The notes under the pieces are model-generated. The model saw nothing but the letters and a program-made list of their open reading frames with translations, made no database searches and was not told the DNA's origin. Below, one piece after another: positions 1-8,485 of a stretch of DNA of 64,000 nucleotides. The stretch lies in contig NZ_JAAKZF010000009.1 in the NCBI RefSeq assembly GCF_011045125.1, positions 62,001-126,000 on the forward strand, read 5' to 3'. Origin of the DNA: Allomesorhizobium camelthorni (GTDB taxonomy: Bacteria; Pseudomonadota; Alphaproteobacteria; Rhizobiales; Rhizobiaceae). Numbering within the stretch: the first letter of the stretch is position 1; every line of letters begins with the position of its first letter. Both the position numbers and the translations under genes were made by a program.

Positions 1-207
1 GTCGTTGTTGATATTGCGGGCAAAGCCGGTGTCGATCTCGACGAAGTCCGGATCAGCCAGATCGATCCGATAGAGCCTTCCGTTCCGGTTGGCGACCAGG
101 GCTGCGCCGTCCGGCGTCCAGTTCGGCGCCTCGACGAGATCCGCCGTCTTCAGCACTGTCGTCACCGTCTCGCTCGCAAGCTCGAAGATCGCGATCTCGC
201 TCTTCAT
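1..207 (-). CDS. TolB-like beta-propeller protein, N-terminal part only
   Basis: The reading frame starts at ATG 207 on the minus strand and runs off the left edge of the window, so only the first 69 residues are seen. A GGGAG ribosome site lies just upstream of the start. The peptide contains the stretch APNWTPDGAALVANRNGRLY, the pattern of a PD40/WD40-like blade in TolB-family propellers. No signal peptide is visible at the start, so a cytoplasmic location is likely. It follows the FGGY kinase by 42 bases on the same strand and is probably the next gene of the amino-sugar operon. Its role there is unknown. Confidence 0.6.
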   Translation of the reverse strand, partial: MKSEIAIFELASETVTTVLKTADLVEAPNWTPDGAALVANRNGRLYRIDLADPDFVEIDTGFARNINND

Positions 208-249
208 CTCGTTTCTCCCTGAAATCTCGATAGAGATCGACTGGTCCGA

Positions 250-1833
250 TCATCTGATTGCGTCGAGCACTTGTCGTTGCCGGTGCATCTCGAGAAAAAT
301 CCGGTAATCGCGATCGAACCGTTCCCGAGCCTTGGGATTGGGTTGCCGCTCCCTTCCTCCCTGCTGCATCGCCGCGCAGGCTTGCGCCAGCGTCGGGAAC
401 AGGCCGGCCGCGGTGGCCGCCACCATGCCCGTACCGAGCAGCATCGAATCCTCCGCCCGCGGCTCGATCACCGTGCAGCCCGTGGCGTCGGCATAAAGCT
501 CCATCAGAAGCGGGTTCTTCGCATGGCCGCCGGTGACATGCAGCGTATCGACGGGCTGGCCGTTCTCGTTGAGCGCCTCCAGGATATGGCGCACGCCGAG
601 CGCGATGCCGACGCAGGTGCGCCAGTAAAGGCGGCAGAGACTATCGAACGAGGCGTCGAGCGTCAGCCCACTGATGACGCCTACCGCATGCGGATCGGCG
701 AGCGGCGAGCGGTTGCCGTGGAAATCCGGCAGCATATGCAGGCGTCCGGCGAGGTCCAGGCCCTCCCCGGCACGCAGTTCCATCACCCGTGCGGCGATCC
801 GGCGATGAGTGGCCGCGTCGGGTTCGCCGCCCGCGCCGTGCCAGCGAATGATGTGATCGAGCAGCGCGCCGGTGGCCGATTGGCCGCCTTCGCTCAGCCA
901 GCAGCCGGGCAGCGCCACGCCGAAATACGGCCCCCACCCGCCGACGAAGGGGCGCGGCTCTGCAGACATTGCCATCACGCAACTCGACGTGCCGGCGATC
1001 AGCGCGACATGCCGGTCGAGGCTCTGAAGATCGCCGGCATGGCCGCCAAGCACGCCGAGCGCGCCGGCATAGGCGTCGATCAAGCCGGCGCCGACGCGGC
1101 AGTTCACGGTCAGGCCGAGCGCCTCGGCCGCTTCCGCCGTCAGCGGCCCAAGATCCGCGCCGACTGGGCTCGCTTTGTTGGGCACGCGGCCGCGCTCCAG
1201 CATATCGTGGATGCCGACGAGCTTCAGGAAATCGCGCCGCCAGCCTTCCGCCTCATGGGCGAGGTAAGTCCATTTGCAGGTCAGCGTGCATTGCGAGCGG
1301 GCAAGCGAGCCGGAAGCCTTGAAGGTCAGGAAATCGGCCAGATCGTACATATAGCCGGCGCGCGCCCAGCTCTCGGGCAGGTTCCGCTTCAGCCACATCA
1401 GCTTCGGAGACTGCATTTCGGGCGACATCACGCCGCCGCAGAAGTCGAGCACGCAGTGGCCGGTGGCGGTGCATTCGTCGGCTTCCTCGAGCGCGCGATG
1501 GTCGAGCCAGACGATCGTGTCCCAGCGATCATCGCTTCCGGTCGAGACCGTAAGCTGGCCGCCATCGAAATCACGCAGCACCAGCGAGCAGGTGGCGTCG
1601 AAGCTGATGCCGGCGATCTCTCCGGCCAAGATGCCGGCCTTCTCGCGTGCCGCCCGGACCGCGAAGCAAACCGCCGACCAGATGTCTTCCGAATCGTGTT
1701 CGGCATGGCCGGGCTTCGGCCGGTTGATGATGATCGGGTGTTCGGCGCGCCCACGCAGTCCGCCGCTTTTGTCCAGAATGCCGGCGCGGGCGCTGCCGGT
1801 GCCGACATCGACGGCGCAGATGAAACGCTCCAT
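250..1833 (-). CDS. FGGY-family pentulose kinase (ribulokinase-like)
   Basis: A 527-residue sugar kinase of the FGGY family. The N-terminal ATPase motif AVDVGTGSARAGIL and the second-domain phosphate motif LIAGTSSCVMAMS are both intact. The FGGY signature-like region VDTLHVTGGHAKNPLLMELY is near the C-terminus. Length and motifs fit the FGGY pentulose kinases (D-ribulokinase type) better than glycerol or xylulose kinases. It would transfer phosphate from ATP to a ketopentose or similar sugar in the cytoplasm. It lies 108 bases downstream of nagA on the same strand, an unexpected place for a pentulose kinase, so the true substrate may be another sugar. Start is ATG 1833 with only a weak purine-rich site upstream. 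Confidence 0.85.
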   Translation of the reverse strand: MERFICAVDVGTGSARAGILDKSGGLRGRAEHPIIINRPKPGHAEHDSEDIWSAVCFAVRAAREKAGILAGEIAGISFDATCSLVLRDFDGGQLTVSTGSDDRWDTIVWLDHRALEEADECTATGHCVLDFCGGVMSPEMQSPKLMWLKRNLPESWARAGYMYDLADFLTFKASGSLARSQCTLTCKWTYLAHEAEGWRRDFLKLVGIHDMLERGRVPNKASPVGADLGPLTAEAAEALGLTVNCRVGAGLIDAYAGALGVLGGHAGDLQSLDRHVALIAGTSSCVMAMSAEPRPFVGGWGPYFGVALPGCWLSEGGQSATGALLDHIIRWHGAGGEPDAATHRRIAARVMELRAGEGLDLAGRLHMLPDFHGNRSPLADPHAVGVISGLTLDASFDSLCRLYWRTCVGIALGVRHILEALNENGQPVDTLHVTGGHAKNPLLMELYADATGCTVIEPRAEDSMLLGTGMVAATAAGLFPTLAQACAAMQQGGRERQPNPKARERFDRDYRIFLEMHRQRQVLDAIR

Positions 1834-1941
1834 CAGCAGGCGCTCTTTCGCGCTTGCGCTTCTGGGGAATGTCGCGACCGTTGCACCATGACGGCGAGCA
1901 TAATGGCCGCCCGAAACGGCGCAAGAGGCAAGCGGGCGCCG

Positions 1942-3105
1942 CTAGGCAGCGGCAAACACTCTTTCGCCGCCGTTCCACACGCTCTCGACGTCCAGCGCAT
2001 CCGACAAATGCACGATGTCGGCGCGCGCGCCCGGCGCAAGCCGCCCGTAACGCCCGCTCTGCCCAACACTGTCGGCTGGATAGAGCCCGGCCATGCGCAG
2101 GGCCTCGCCGAGCTCGACCCCGAGCGTCCGGTGCATGAAGCGGACGGCCGAGATCATGTCGAGATCGGCGCCGGCCAGTGTGCCGTCCTCCAGCGTCAGC
2201 CGTCCGCTTTCGCGCCTTATGGTGCGGCCGTTCAGCGTAAAGGAGGTCATGTCCGTGCCGATCGTCGCCATGGCGTCGGTTACGAGGAAGATCTTGCCCG
2301 ACCCTTGCTTGGCGCGCAGCGCTATGCCGATCGTCGCCGGGTCGACATGGATGCCGTCGGCGATCAGTCCACACGACAGCGCGCCGGTGTCGAGCGCCGC
2401 ACCGACCAGTCCCGGTTCGCGGTTGCCGATCTGGCTCATCGCATTGAACAGATGCGTGACCATCGATGCGCCGGCTTCCGCCGCGGCCGCTGCCGTGCGG
2501 TACGTCGCGTCGGAATGGCCGAGGCTTACAATCACTCCGGATTGAGCGAGTGAGGCTATGCGATCGTTTGAAACGGATTCCGGCGCAACGGTGGTCAGCA
2601 GCACCGGCACCTGCCAGCGCGCGGCGGCAAGTGCCGCTTCGTCTGCCTCCGTCATCGGCCGGATCAGCGCCGGGTCGTGAGCGCCCTTGCGGGCGGTCGA
2701 CAAATGCGGGCCTTCTAGGTGCAGCCCAAGAAAACCAGGGATCTTTTGGCGCGCTGCGTCGGCCCCGGCGGCGATCGCTTGCGCGGTGATTTCCGGCGTG
2801 TCGGTGATCAGTGTCGGCAGCAGCGCCGTGGTTCCAAACGGCGCATGCGCTCGGCAGATGGTGCGGATCGTCTCGGCGTCGGGCCGGTCGTTGAACATGA
2901 CCCCGCCGCCGCCATTGACCTGGACGTCGACGAAACCCGGCGCAAGCAGGCCGCCGTCGGCTTCCACCACGCGCATGCCGGACGGAATCGCGTCCGCCGC
3001 GACGATCGACTCGACCGACCCGTCGCGGATGAGCAGGACGGAGCGTTCATGCCAGGTCTCGCCGTCGAAGATCGTGGCGCCTCTTATGGCGAATGGCCCG
3101 CTCAT
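1942..3105 (-). CDS. nagA: N-acetylglucosamine-6-phosphate deacetylase
   Basis: A 387-residue amidohydrolase that removes acetate from GlcNAc-6-phosphate to give GlcN-6-phosphate. The family motifs are present in order: GFVDVQVNGGGG near the start, HLEGPHLS, HLFNAMSQIGNREPG, GLIADGIHVDP, and the catalytic-Asp motif LVTDAMAT. The frame stays open upstream into the preceding gene, giving an apparent 598-residue protein. The homology begins at ATG 3105, which overlaps the stop of the upstream SIS-domain gene by four bases (ATGA). That overlap indicates translational coupling with the deaminase, its direct pathway partner. Confidence 0.95.
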   Translation of the reverse strand: MSGPFAIRGATIFDGETWHERSVLLIRDGSVESIVAADAIPSGMRVVEADGGLLAPGFVDVQVNGGGGVMFNDRPDAETIRTICRAHAPFGTTALLPTLITDTPEITAQAIAAGADAARQKIPGFLGLHLEGPHLSTARKGAHDPALIRPMTEADEAALAAARWQVPVLLTTVAPESVSNDRIASLAQSGVIVSLGHSDATYRTAAAAAEAGASMVTHLFNAMSQIGNREPGLVGAALDTGALSCGLIADGIHVDPATIGIALRAKQGSGKIFLVTDAMATIGTDMTSFTLNGRTIRRESGRLTLEDGTLAGADLDMISAVRFMHRTLGVELGEALRMAGLYPADSVGQSGRYGRLAPGARADIVHLSDALDVESVWNGGERVFAAA

Positions 3106-4130
3106 ATGGTCTCGGTCACTTTTCTGAGGTTCGGCGGCTCGTCCGGATTTAGCCCGCGATGCCGCGCAAACGCTTCGACGAAACCGTAGAACGACACGAT
3201 CAGCGCCAGCGGGTCCGTCAGCGGATGCCCAGTATCGACATGGGGAAGCATTTTCGCGGCGCTGGCCCGCGCCGAGGTCAGGAACACCGATGCGCCCTTT
3301 TCGGCCAATCGGCCGGCGGCTTCCACCATGGACGGCTCCGAAGCGTCCCGAGCTGCGAGCGCCAGTACCGGAAAACCCGGGCCCACCAGCGCCAGCGGCC
3401 CGTGCATCACTTCGGCCGCGCTGTAGGCCTCGGCATGCATGGCGCAGGTTTCCTTGAATTTCAGCGCCGCTTCGCTGGCGATGGCGAAGGACGGGCCGCG
3501 GCCGAGAATGAATAGCGAACTCTGCCCGGTCAGCGCGGCCGAAATCTCCATCCAGTCGCATTCGACCGCCTTGCGAAAATGGCCAGGCAGTTCCGCCAAA
3601 GCGGCAAGCAACGCGGTGTCGCCGGTGCAATGCGCCATCAACGCCAGGCCGGCGACCGCCGAATTGACGAAACTCTTGGTCGCCGCGACGCTGCGCTCCG
3701 GACCGGCCAGGATGTCGATGGCGTAGTCCGAAGCGCACGCCAGCGGCGAATCTGCCGTGTTGGTGAGCGCGATGGTCAGCGCGCCGGCGGTGCGCGCGCT
3801 CTCGGCCATCGCGACGATATCGGGGCTCTTGCCCGACTGCGAGATCGTCAGGCAGGCCGACCCCGCGAGCCTGAGTTTCGCGCCATAGATCGAGGCGACC
3901 GACGGGCCGACGGAGGCTACGGGAATCCCGGCAGTCAGTTCCACGGCATACTTCATGAACGAGGCGGCGTGGTCGGAGGAGCCGCGCGCCACGGTTACGA
4001 GAAAAGCGGGATTGCGGTCGCGTACGCCACGCCCCGCCTCCGCCAGCGCCTCTCTCGAGCCATCGAGCAGGCGTGCCACCGCGTCGGGAATCTCGGCGAT
4101 CTCTCGCCGCATATGCGTCATTGTGGTCAA
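3102..4130 (-). CDS. nagB-II: SIS-domain glucosamine-6-phosphate deaminase (NagB-II type)
   Basis: A 342-residue protein with two SIS sugar-isomerase domains. Motifs seen are RGSSDHAASFMKYAVE and TISQSGKSPDIV in the first, and SVAATKSFVN and LGRGPSFAIASEAALKFKET in the second. This is the layout of the isomerase half of GlmS without the glutaminase domain, which is typical of NagB-II deaminases. These convert GlcN-6-phosphate to fructose-6-phosphate and ammonia. Start choice: TTG 4130 has a GGGAG site seven bases upstream and overlaps the GntR stop by four bases. In-frame ATG codons at 4121 and 4112 are alternatives. It sits between the GntR regulator and nagA, as expected for the amino-sugar pathway. 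Confidence 0.9.
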   Translation of the reverse strand: MTTMTHMRREIAEIPDAVARLLDGSREALAEAGRGVRDRNPAFLVTVARGSSDHAASFMKYAVELTAGIPVASVGPSVASIYGAKLRLAGSACLTISQSGKSPDIVAMAESARTAGALTIALTNTADSPLACASDYAIDILAGPERSVAATKSFVNSAVAGLALMAHCTGDTALLAALAELPGHFRKAVECDWMEISAALTGQSSLFILGRGPSFAIASEAALKFKETCAMHAEAYSAAEVMHGPLALVGPGFPVLALAARDASEPSMVEAAGRLAEKGASVFLTSARASAAKMLPHVDTGHPLTDPLALIVSFYGFVEAFARHRGLNPDEPPNLRKVTETI

Positions 4131-4915
4131 ACCGACGCTCCCGGATTGTCCGTGCGCCCGCTCAGGCGCAGTTCGGCGACGAAGTCGTAGGCGTCACCGC
4201 GATAGATCGAACGGGTGAATTCTATCACCTTGCCGCTGGCAAGATAGGAAATCCGCTCGATATTCAAACTGGCGGAGCCGGCCGGCACGTCGAGGAGCTT
4301 CGCATCTGCCTCGCCGAGATTGGCGGCCGAGATGCGCTGCACGGCGCGCACTGGGCGGTTGCCGGTTTTTTCCAGCGCCGCATAGAGCGACGAGCCGACC
4401 GCGCCTGGATCGGGCAGCGCGGTCGCGGACAGCGACGCGCGCTCGATTGCCAGCGGCGTATCGTTGGCGATGCGCAGGCGGCTGACGCGCGCCACGAACT
4501 CCTTCGACGAAAGGCCGAGCACCATCATCTCGTCGGGCGAGGGCGGATAGATGCCGCGGTCAAGCCAGGTGGATCGCACAGTCATGCCGCGCCTGGCCAT
4601 GTCCTCGGTGAAGGAGGTCAAGAGCGACAGCGATTGCTCGACGCGCTCCAGGCGCGGCGCAACGAAAGTGCCGGAGCCATGTCGCTGGACGAGTATGCCG
4701 CCCTTCACCAGATCCTGAACGGCCTTGCGCACCGTCACCCGAGACACATCGGCTTTAAGTGCAATGTCGCGCTCCGAGGGCAGCGCATCGCCCGGCCCGA
4801 TGACGCCGCTCAGCACCGCATCCTCGATGCTTTTCTTCAGTTGCAGGTAGAGCGGGGCGCCGCGCTGCGCTGCGTTCCTGACGCTTGCAAAGATCTGCTC
4901 GGCTGCGTCAGCCAT
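4127..4915 (-). CDS. GntR-family (HutC subfamily) transcriptional regulator of the amino-sugar genes
   Basis: A 262-residue regulator with an N-terminal winged helix (LPSERDIALKADVSRVTVRK) and a C-terminal UTRA ligand domain ending in RGDAYDFVAEL. This is the HutC/NagR/DasR architecture, whose ligands are usually phosphorylated amino sugars. Start is ATG 4915, which overlaps the end of the kinase gene by eight bases. The longer open frame upstream is the kinase region read in another frame. It lies between the kinase and deaminase genes, so it is probably autoregulated. The TGGTATT pairs at 5810-5827 and 5946-5963 are its most likely binding sites (inference from half-site similarity to NagR/DasR operators). 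Confidence 0.9.
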   Translation of the reverse strand: MADAAEQIFASVRNAAQRGAPLYLQLKKSIEDAVLSGVIGPGDALPSERDIALKADVSRVTVRKAVQDLVKGGILVQRHGSGTFVAPRLERVEQSLSLLTSFTEDMARRGMTVRSTWLDRGIYPPSPDEMMVLGLSSKEFVARVSRLRIANDTPLAIERASLSATALPDPGAVGSSLYAALEKTGNRPVRAVQRISAANLGEADAKLLDVPAGSASLNIERISYLASGKVIEFTRSIYRGDAYDFVAELRLSGRTDNPGASV

Positions 4916-5786
4916 GAGCCTTGCCCTCGCCGAACCGGCGCACCGCCATGGCGACCGCACCGCCAAGCGCATCCTGCAGCGCCGGGCGCACCATGGCCCG
5001 GTATTTCTGCGAAAGGCGCGGCTCCAGAAGCGGCGCAAGCCCGCCGAGCAGGCAGAGCGGATTGGCTTCGCGCAGATCGAGCACGCCAAGCGATGCCTCG
5101 ATGTCGGAGACGGCGCGGGCAAGAATCCGCTCGCCGACAACGTCGCCCTTGGCGGCGTATTCGAAAACCATCGGCGCGAAACCGCCGAAATCGCCGGGCT
5201 TGGCCGTGGTCGTGAACTCGACCACGTCGCGCGGATTATCCCGAAACACGGCGAGCAATGCCTGGGTTAAGGGCGAAGCCTCGCGGATGCGGTCATAGGC
5301 GAGCATCGTTTCCTCAAGCAGGTCGCGGCCGATACGCCCGCCGCTTCCCTGGTCGCCGATCAGGAAGCCCCAGCCGCCGACTGTGCGTACCTGTCCGTCC
5401 TTGCGCACCATGAAGGCGGTGCCTGTGCCGAGCACGGCAATTGCGCCGTCGGCCTGGCCGAGCGCGCCTTCGAGCGCAATCAGCGCGTCGCTCTCGACGA
5501 TGCTTCTGGGGAAGGGCAGTATGGCTTCGAGCTGCTGCCGGTAAGTGCCGACATTGCTGCCGGCCAGGCCGAGCAGGGCCGGTATTTCGGGGATCAGCGC
5601 CGGATCCTTGCCGGCATCGATGAGCGCAAGCCGCGCGGCCTCGACTATGTTCGCGCGGGCGCCGGTCAGGTCGGTGCGGATATTGGCTGGGCCGCTCTTG
5701 GCGCGGCCGATGATCGTGCCGTCGGGTCCGGCCACCGCCGCCCGGCAACTCGTGCCGCCGCCATCTATTCCAAGCACCAGTTCCAC
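4908..5786 (-). CDS. BadF/BadG-family amino-sugar kinase (GlcNAc/MurNAc kinase candidate)
   Basis: A 292-residue member of the BadF/BadG/BcrA/BcrD ATPase-kinase family. The phosphate-1 motif VLGIDGGGTSCRAAV opens the protein, and AVLGTGTAFMVR with GGWGFLIGDQGSGGRIG forms the second nucleotide-binding region. This family includes GlcNAc kinases and the clostridial MurK, which phosphorylates both MurNAc and GlcNAc. Together with murQ across the promoter region it would supply MurNAc-6-P or GlcNAc-6-P. Start is GTG 5786, with a GGAGG site ten bases upstream. The open frame continues upstream but without homology. It is the first gene of the leftward operon. The substrate is inferred from context. 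Confidence 0.85.
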   Translation of the reverse strand: MELVLGIDGGGTSCRAAVAGPDGTIIGRAKSGPANIRTDLTGARANIVEAARLALIDAGKDPALIPEIPALLGLAGSNVGTYRQQLEAILPFPRSIVESDALIALEGALGQADGAIAVLGTGTAFMVRKDGQVRTVGGWGFLIGDQGSGGRIGRDLLEETMLAYDRIREASPLTQALLAVFRDNPRDVVEFTTTAKPGDFGGFAPMVFEYAAKGDVVGERILARAVSDIEASLGVLDLREANPLCLLGGLAPLLEPRLSQKYRAMVRPALQDALGGAVAMAVRRFGEGKAHG

Positions 5787-5809
5787 GTCGAAAGCTCCTC
5801 CGCAGTGAT

Positions 5810-5827
5810 AATACCAATAAAATACCA
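5810..5827. promoter_or_regulatory. Left pair of AATACCA half-sites, candidate GntR operator
   Basis: AATACCA occurs at 5810-5816 and again at 5821-5827, exactly 11 bases apart, inside a longer AATACCAATA direct repeat. It lies 24-41 bases upstream of the kinase start. The reverse complement TGGTATT resembles the TGGT-containing half-site of NagR/DasR operators. The binding protein is inferred to be the GntR regulator encoded in this operon. Confidence 0.55.
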
Positions 5828-5945
5828 ATAGCCAAGTGCTAATTTGTTCGCCCGGTGCCGACACCGCTCATGTGTTTGAATGGATTGCATTTTACTGATG
5901 TTTCAACGAATCTGCGGAACAAATTTGTTAACGCCGCTGGACAAG

Positions 5946-5963
5946 TGGTATTTTTTTGGTATT
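5946..5963. promoter_or_regulatory. Right pair of TGGTATT half-sites, candidate GntR operator
   Basis: TGGTATT occurs at 5946-5952 and 5957-5963, again 11 bases apart, 22-39 bases upstream of the murQ start. It is the mirror image of the pair at 5810-5827. A possible -35 (TTGTTA, 5925-5930) would place the -10 inside the first copy, so binding here could block murQ transcription. The promoter assignment is tentative. Confidence 0.55.
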
Positions 5964-5984
5964 GTCGGTTGATGGAGGGACATA

Positions 5985-6920
5985 ATGGCCATTGCGCGTA
6001 CCGAAGCGGTGCACAGAAATGCCAGCGGGCTGGATCTGCTGCCGCCGGAGGCCATTGTCCGTATTTTGCTCGACGCACAGGTCGAGGCCGCCAACAGTGC
6101 CCGCGCGGCGGCCGGCGATATCGCCGAGGCTGCCCGCTTGGCCGCGCATTGCCTCGCCACCGGCGGTCGGCTCGTTTATGCGGCCGCGGGCAGTTCTGCT
6201 CTGATGGCGCTCGCAGACGCGCTGGAGCTGCCGGGTACATTCGGTATCTCGCGCGATCGCATCGTCATACTCTTGGCCGGCGGCCTCGCCAGTCTCACCG
6301 ACCTCGCTGGTGGCCCCGAAGACGACGCCGGTCAGGCGAAACGGGAAATCGCTTCGGCAGGCGTTTCGAACAAGGACTGCGTGATCGCGGTTTCGGCCAG
6401 CGGCTCGACGCCCTATGCGGTCGGCGCGCTCGAGGAGGCGAAAAGCCGCGGCGCTTCCACGATCTCGATCGCCAACAATGCAGGCGCACCGCTCACCGCG
6501 CTCGCCGATGTCGGCATCGTCGTTGAAACTCCACCGGAAGTGATCGCCGGCTCGACCCGGATGGGCGCTGGCACCGCGCAGAAAATCGCGCTCAACATGA
6601 TGTCGACGCTGATGGCGGTTCATCTCGGCCATGTGCATGACGGCTACATGGTCAATCTCAATCCCGACAATCTCAAGCTGAAGGCCCGCGCCGCCCGCAT
6701 CGTCGCGGCGATATCCGGCTGCACGGAGGTCGAAGCCGCATCGTGGCTCGACAAGGGCGGCGGTTCGGTCAAGGCTGCTATCCTGATGGCTGCCGGCGCG
6801 GCCAGCCGGGACGCGGCGCAGGAACTGCTCGCAGGCGCAGACCAGAAGCTCAGGCATGCGCTTGCGAAACTCGAGGGGAGCGCGGGCGCAATGTCCACGC
6901 CTCGTCATAACCGAACCTGA
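5985..6920 (+). CDS. murQ: N-acetylmuramic acid 6-phosphate etherase
   Basis: A 311-residue single SIS-domain protein that splits MurNAc-6-phosphate into GlcNAc-6-phosphate and D-lactate. The MurQ/GCKR signature EVIAGSTRMGAGTAQK is at residues 185-200. Glu-81 (ALELPGTFG) and Glu-112 (GPEDD) match the expected positions of the two functional glutamates of the family. Start is ATG 5985 after a GGAGGG site. It is the first gene of the rightward operon, divergent from the kinase-regulator-nagB-nagA operon. It supplies the step that makes this locus suited to peptidoglycan sugars rather than chitin sugars alone. Confidence 0.95.
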   Translation: MAIARTEAVHRNASGLDLLPPEAIVRILLDAQVEAANSARAAAGDIAEAARLAAHCLATGGRLVYAAAGSSALMALADALELPGTFGISRDRIVILLAGGLASLTDLAGGPEDDAGQAKREIASAGVSNKDCVIAVSASGSTPYAVGALEEAKSRGASTISIANNAGAPLTALADVGIVVETPPEVIAGSTRMGAGTAQKIALNMMSTLMAVHLGHVHDGYMVNLNPDNLKLKARAARIVAAISGCTEVEAASWLDKGGGSVKAAILMAAGAASRDAAQELLAGADQKLRHALAKLEGSAGAMSTPRHNRT

Positions 6921-6944
6921 ACAGGTCAAAACAGGGAGACTGAA

Positions 6945-8204
6945 ATGAAGAACAAGGCACTGACAACGCTTCTGATGGCGTCCAGCATTCTCGGCTCGGC
7001 CGGGCTTGCTGTCGCCCAGGACAAGACGATCACCATCGAAAGCTGGCGCAATGACGACCTCGCCATCTGGCAGGAAAAGCTGATCCCGGCCTTCGAGGCC
7101 AAGAACCCCGGCATCAAGGTGGTGTTCGCACCGTCCGCGCCGACCGAGTACAATGCCGCGCTCAACGCCAAGCTTGACGCCGGCTCGGCCGGCGACCTGA
7201 TCACCTGCCGCCCGTTCGACGCATCGCTTGAACTCTACAACAAGGGCCACCTCGCCAACCTGGCCGACCTGCCCGGCATGGAGAATTTCTCCGATGTCGC
7301 CAAGTCTGCCTGGACCACTGACGACGGCTCGGCCGATTTCTGCGTGCCGATGGCGTCCGTCATCCACGGCTTCATCTACAATGCCGACGCATTCCAGCAG
7401 CTCGGCATCGCCGTGCCTGCGACGGAAGCCGAGTTCTTCGCAGCCCTCGACAAGATCAAGGCCGACGGCACCTACATCCCGTTGGCGATGGGCACCAAGG
7501 ATCTCTGGGAAGCCGCGACCATGGGCTACCAGAACATCGGCCCGAACTATTGGAAGGGTGAGGAAGGCCGCCTGGCGCTGATCAAGGGCGAGCAGAAGCT
7601 GACCGATCCGGCCTGGGTCGAGCCCTTCGCCACGCTCGCAAAGTGGAAGGACTATCTCGGTGACGGCTTCGAGGCGCAGAGCTATCCGGACAGCCAGAAC
7701 CTGTTCACGCTCGGCCGCGCGGCTATCTATCCCGCCGGCTCGTGGGAGATTTCCGTCTTCAACACACAGGCGCAGTTCAAGATGGGCGCCTTCCCGCCCC
7801 CGGTGAAGAATGCCGGGGACGAGTGCTACATCTCCGACCACAACGACATTGCGATCGGTCTCAACCCGAAAAGCCCGAACGCCGACGCGGCCAAGACTTT
7901 CCTGTCCTGGGTGGCTTCGCCGGAATTCGCCACGATCTACGCCAACGCGCTGCCGGGCTTCTTCAGCCTGTCCTCGACGCCGGTGAAGATGGAAGACCCG
8001 CTTGCCCAGGAATTCGTGTCCTGGCGCGACAAGTGCAAGTCGACCATCCGCTCGACCTACCAGATCCTGTCGCGCAGCACGCCCAACCTTGAGAACGAGA
8101 CCTGGGTCAAGTCGGCCAACGTGATCAACGGCACCGAGACGCCGGAAGCGGCGGCCAAAGTGCTTCAGGACGGTCTCGACAGCTGGTACAAGCCGGCTAA
8201 GTAA
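6945..8204 (+). CDS. ABC sugar importer, periplasmic binding protein
   Basis: A 419-residue family-1 extracellular solute-binding protein. Residues 1-25 form a signal peptide ending near GLAVAQ, followed by TITIESWRNDDLAIWQEKL, typical of sugar-binding proteins of MalE-like importers. It begins 24 bases after murQ with a GGGAG site. By position it should deliver an amino sugar or small amino-sugar saccharide to the two permeases that follow. The 281-base gap behind it holds a repeat with two stem-loops. The substrate (GlcNAc, MurNAc or a disaccharide) cannot be told from sequence. Confidence 0.9.
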   Translation: MKNKALTTLLMASSILGSAGLAVAQDKTITIESWRNDDLAIWQEKLIPAFEAKNPGIKVVFAPSAPTEYNAALNAKLDAGSAGDLITCRPFDASLELYNKGHLANLADLPGMENFSDVAKSAWTTDDGSADFCVPMASVIHGFIYNADAFQQLGIAVPATEAEFFAALDKIKADGTYIPLAMGTKDLWEAATMGYQNIGPNYWKGEEGRLALIKGEQKLTDPAWVEPFATLAKWKDYLGDGFEAQSYPDSQNLFTLGRAAIYPAGSWEISVFNTQAQFKMGAFPPPVKNAGDECYISDHNDIAIGLNPKSPNADAAKTFLSWVASPEFATIYANALPGFFSLSSTPVKMEDPLAQEFVSWRDKCKSTIRSTYQILSRSTPNLENETWVKSANVINGTETPEAAAKVLQDGLDSWYKPAK

Positions 8205-8263
8205 GAGCGACGCACCAAGTCGGGTTGAGCTACACGCTCGGCCGGGATTGTTCGCAGTTGTCT

Positions 8264-8437
8264 GCGCTGCTCCTCACCCTTACCCTCTCCCCGCGAATGA
8301 CGGGGAGAGGTGGCGTCAGCGCTGGAGCTTGTACTTCTCCCGTCCAAGAAGAAGGGAGAGGCGCGATGCCGAAGACAGCCCCTTCTCCCTGTCACTATAC
8401 GGGGAGAAGTGCCCGGCAGGGCGATGAGGGGCGGCGC
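8264..8437. repeat. Rhizobial-type palindromic intergenic repeat (family A)
   Basis: The element lies between the binding-protein and permease genes. Hairpins are at 8284-8293/8301-8310 (CCTCTCCCCG with CGGGGAGAGG) and 8382-8389/8402-8409. The outer ends also pair (GCTCCTCACCC with GATGAGGGGC). Related copies are at 10290, 20345, 39250 and 55897. Confidence 0.8.
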
Positions 8438-8485
8438 TGTCGATAGACCAATGAAGCGCCCCCAGAACGGAACGGGACCAAGCCA

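Noticed and set aside
271-2553. Open frame of 760 codons on the plus strand
   Set aside because: It runs antisense to the FGGY kinase and nagA, both with clear motifs; the plus-strand peptide has none.
1942-3738. Apparent fusion of NagA with 210 extra N-terminal residues
   Set aside because: The extra part is the deaminase gene read in another frame. NagA homology starts at ATG 3105, which overlaps the deaminase stop in the usual ATGA way.
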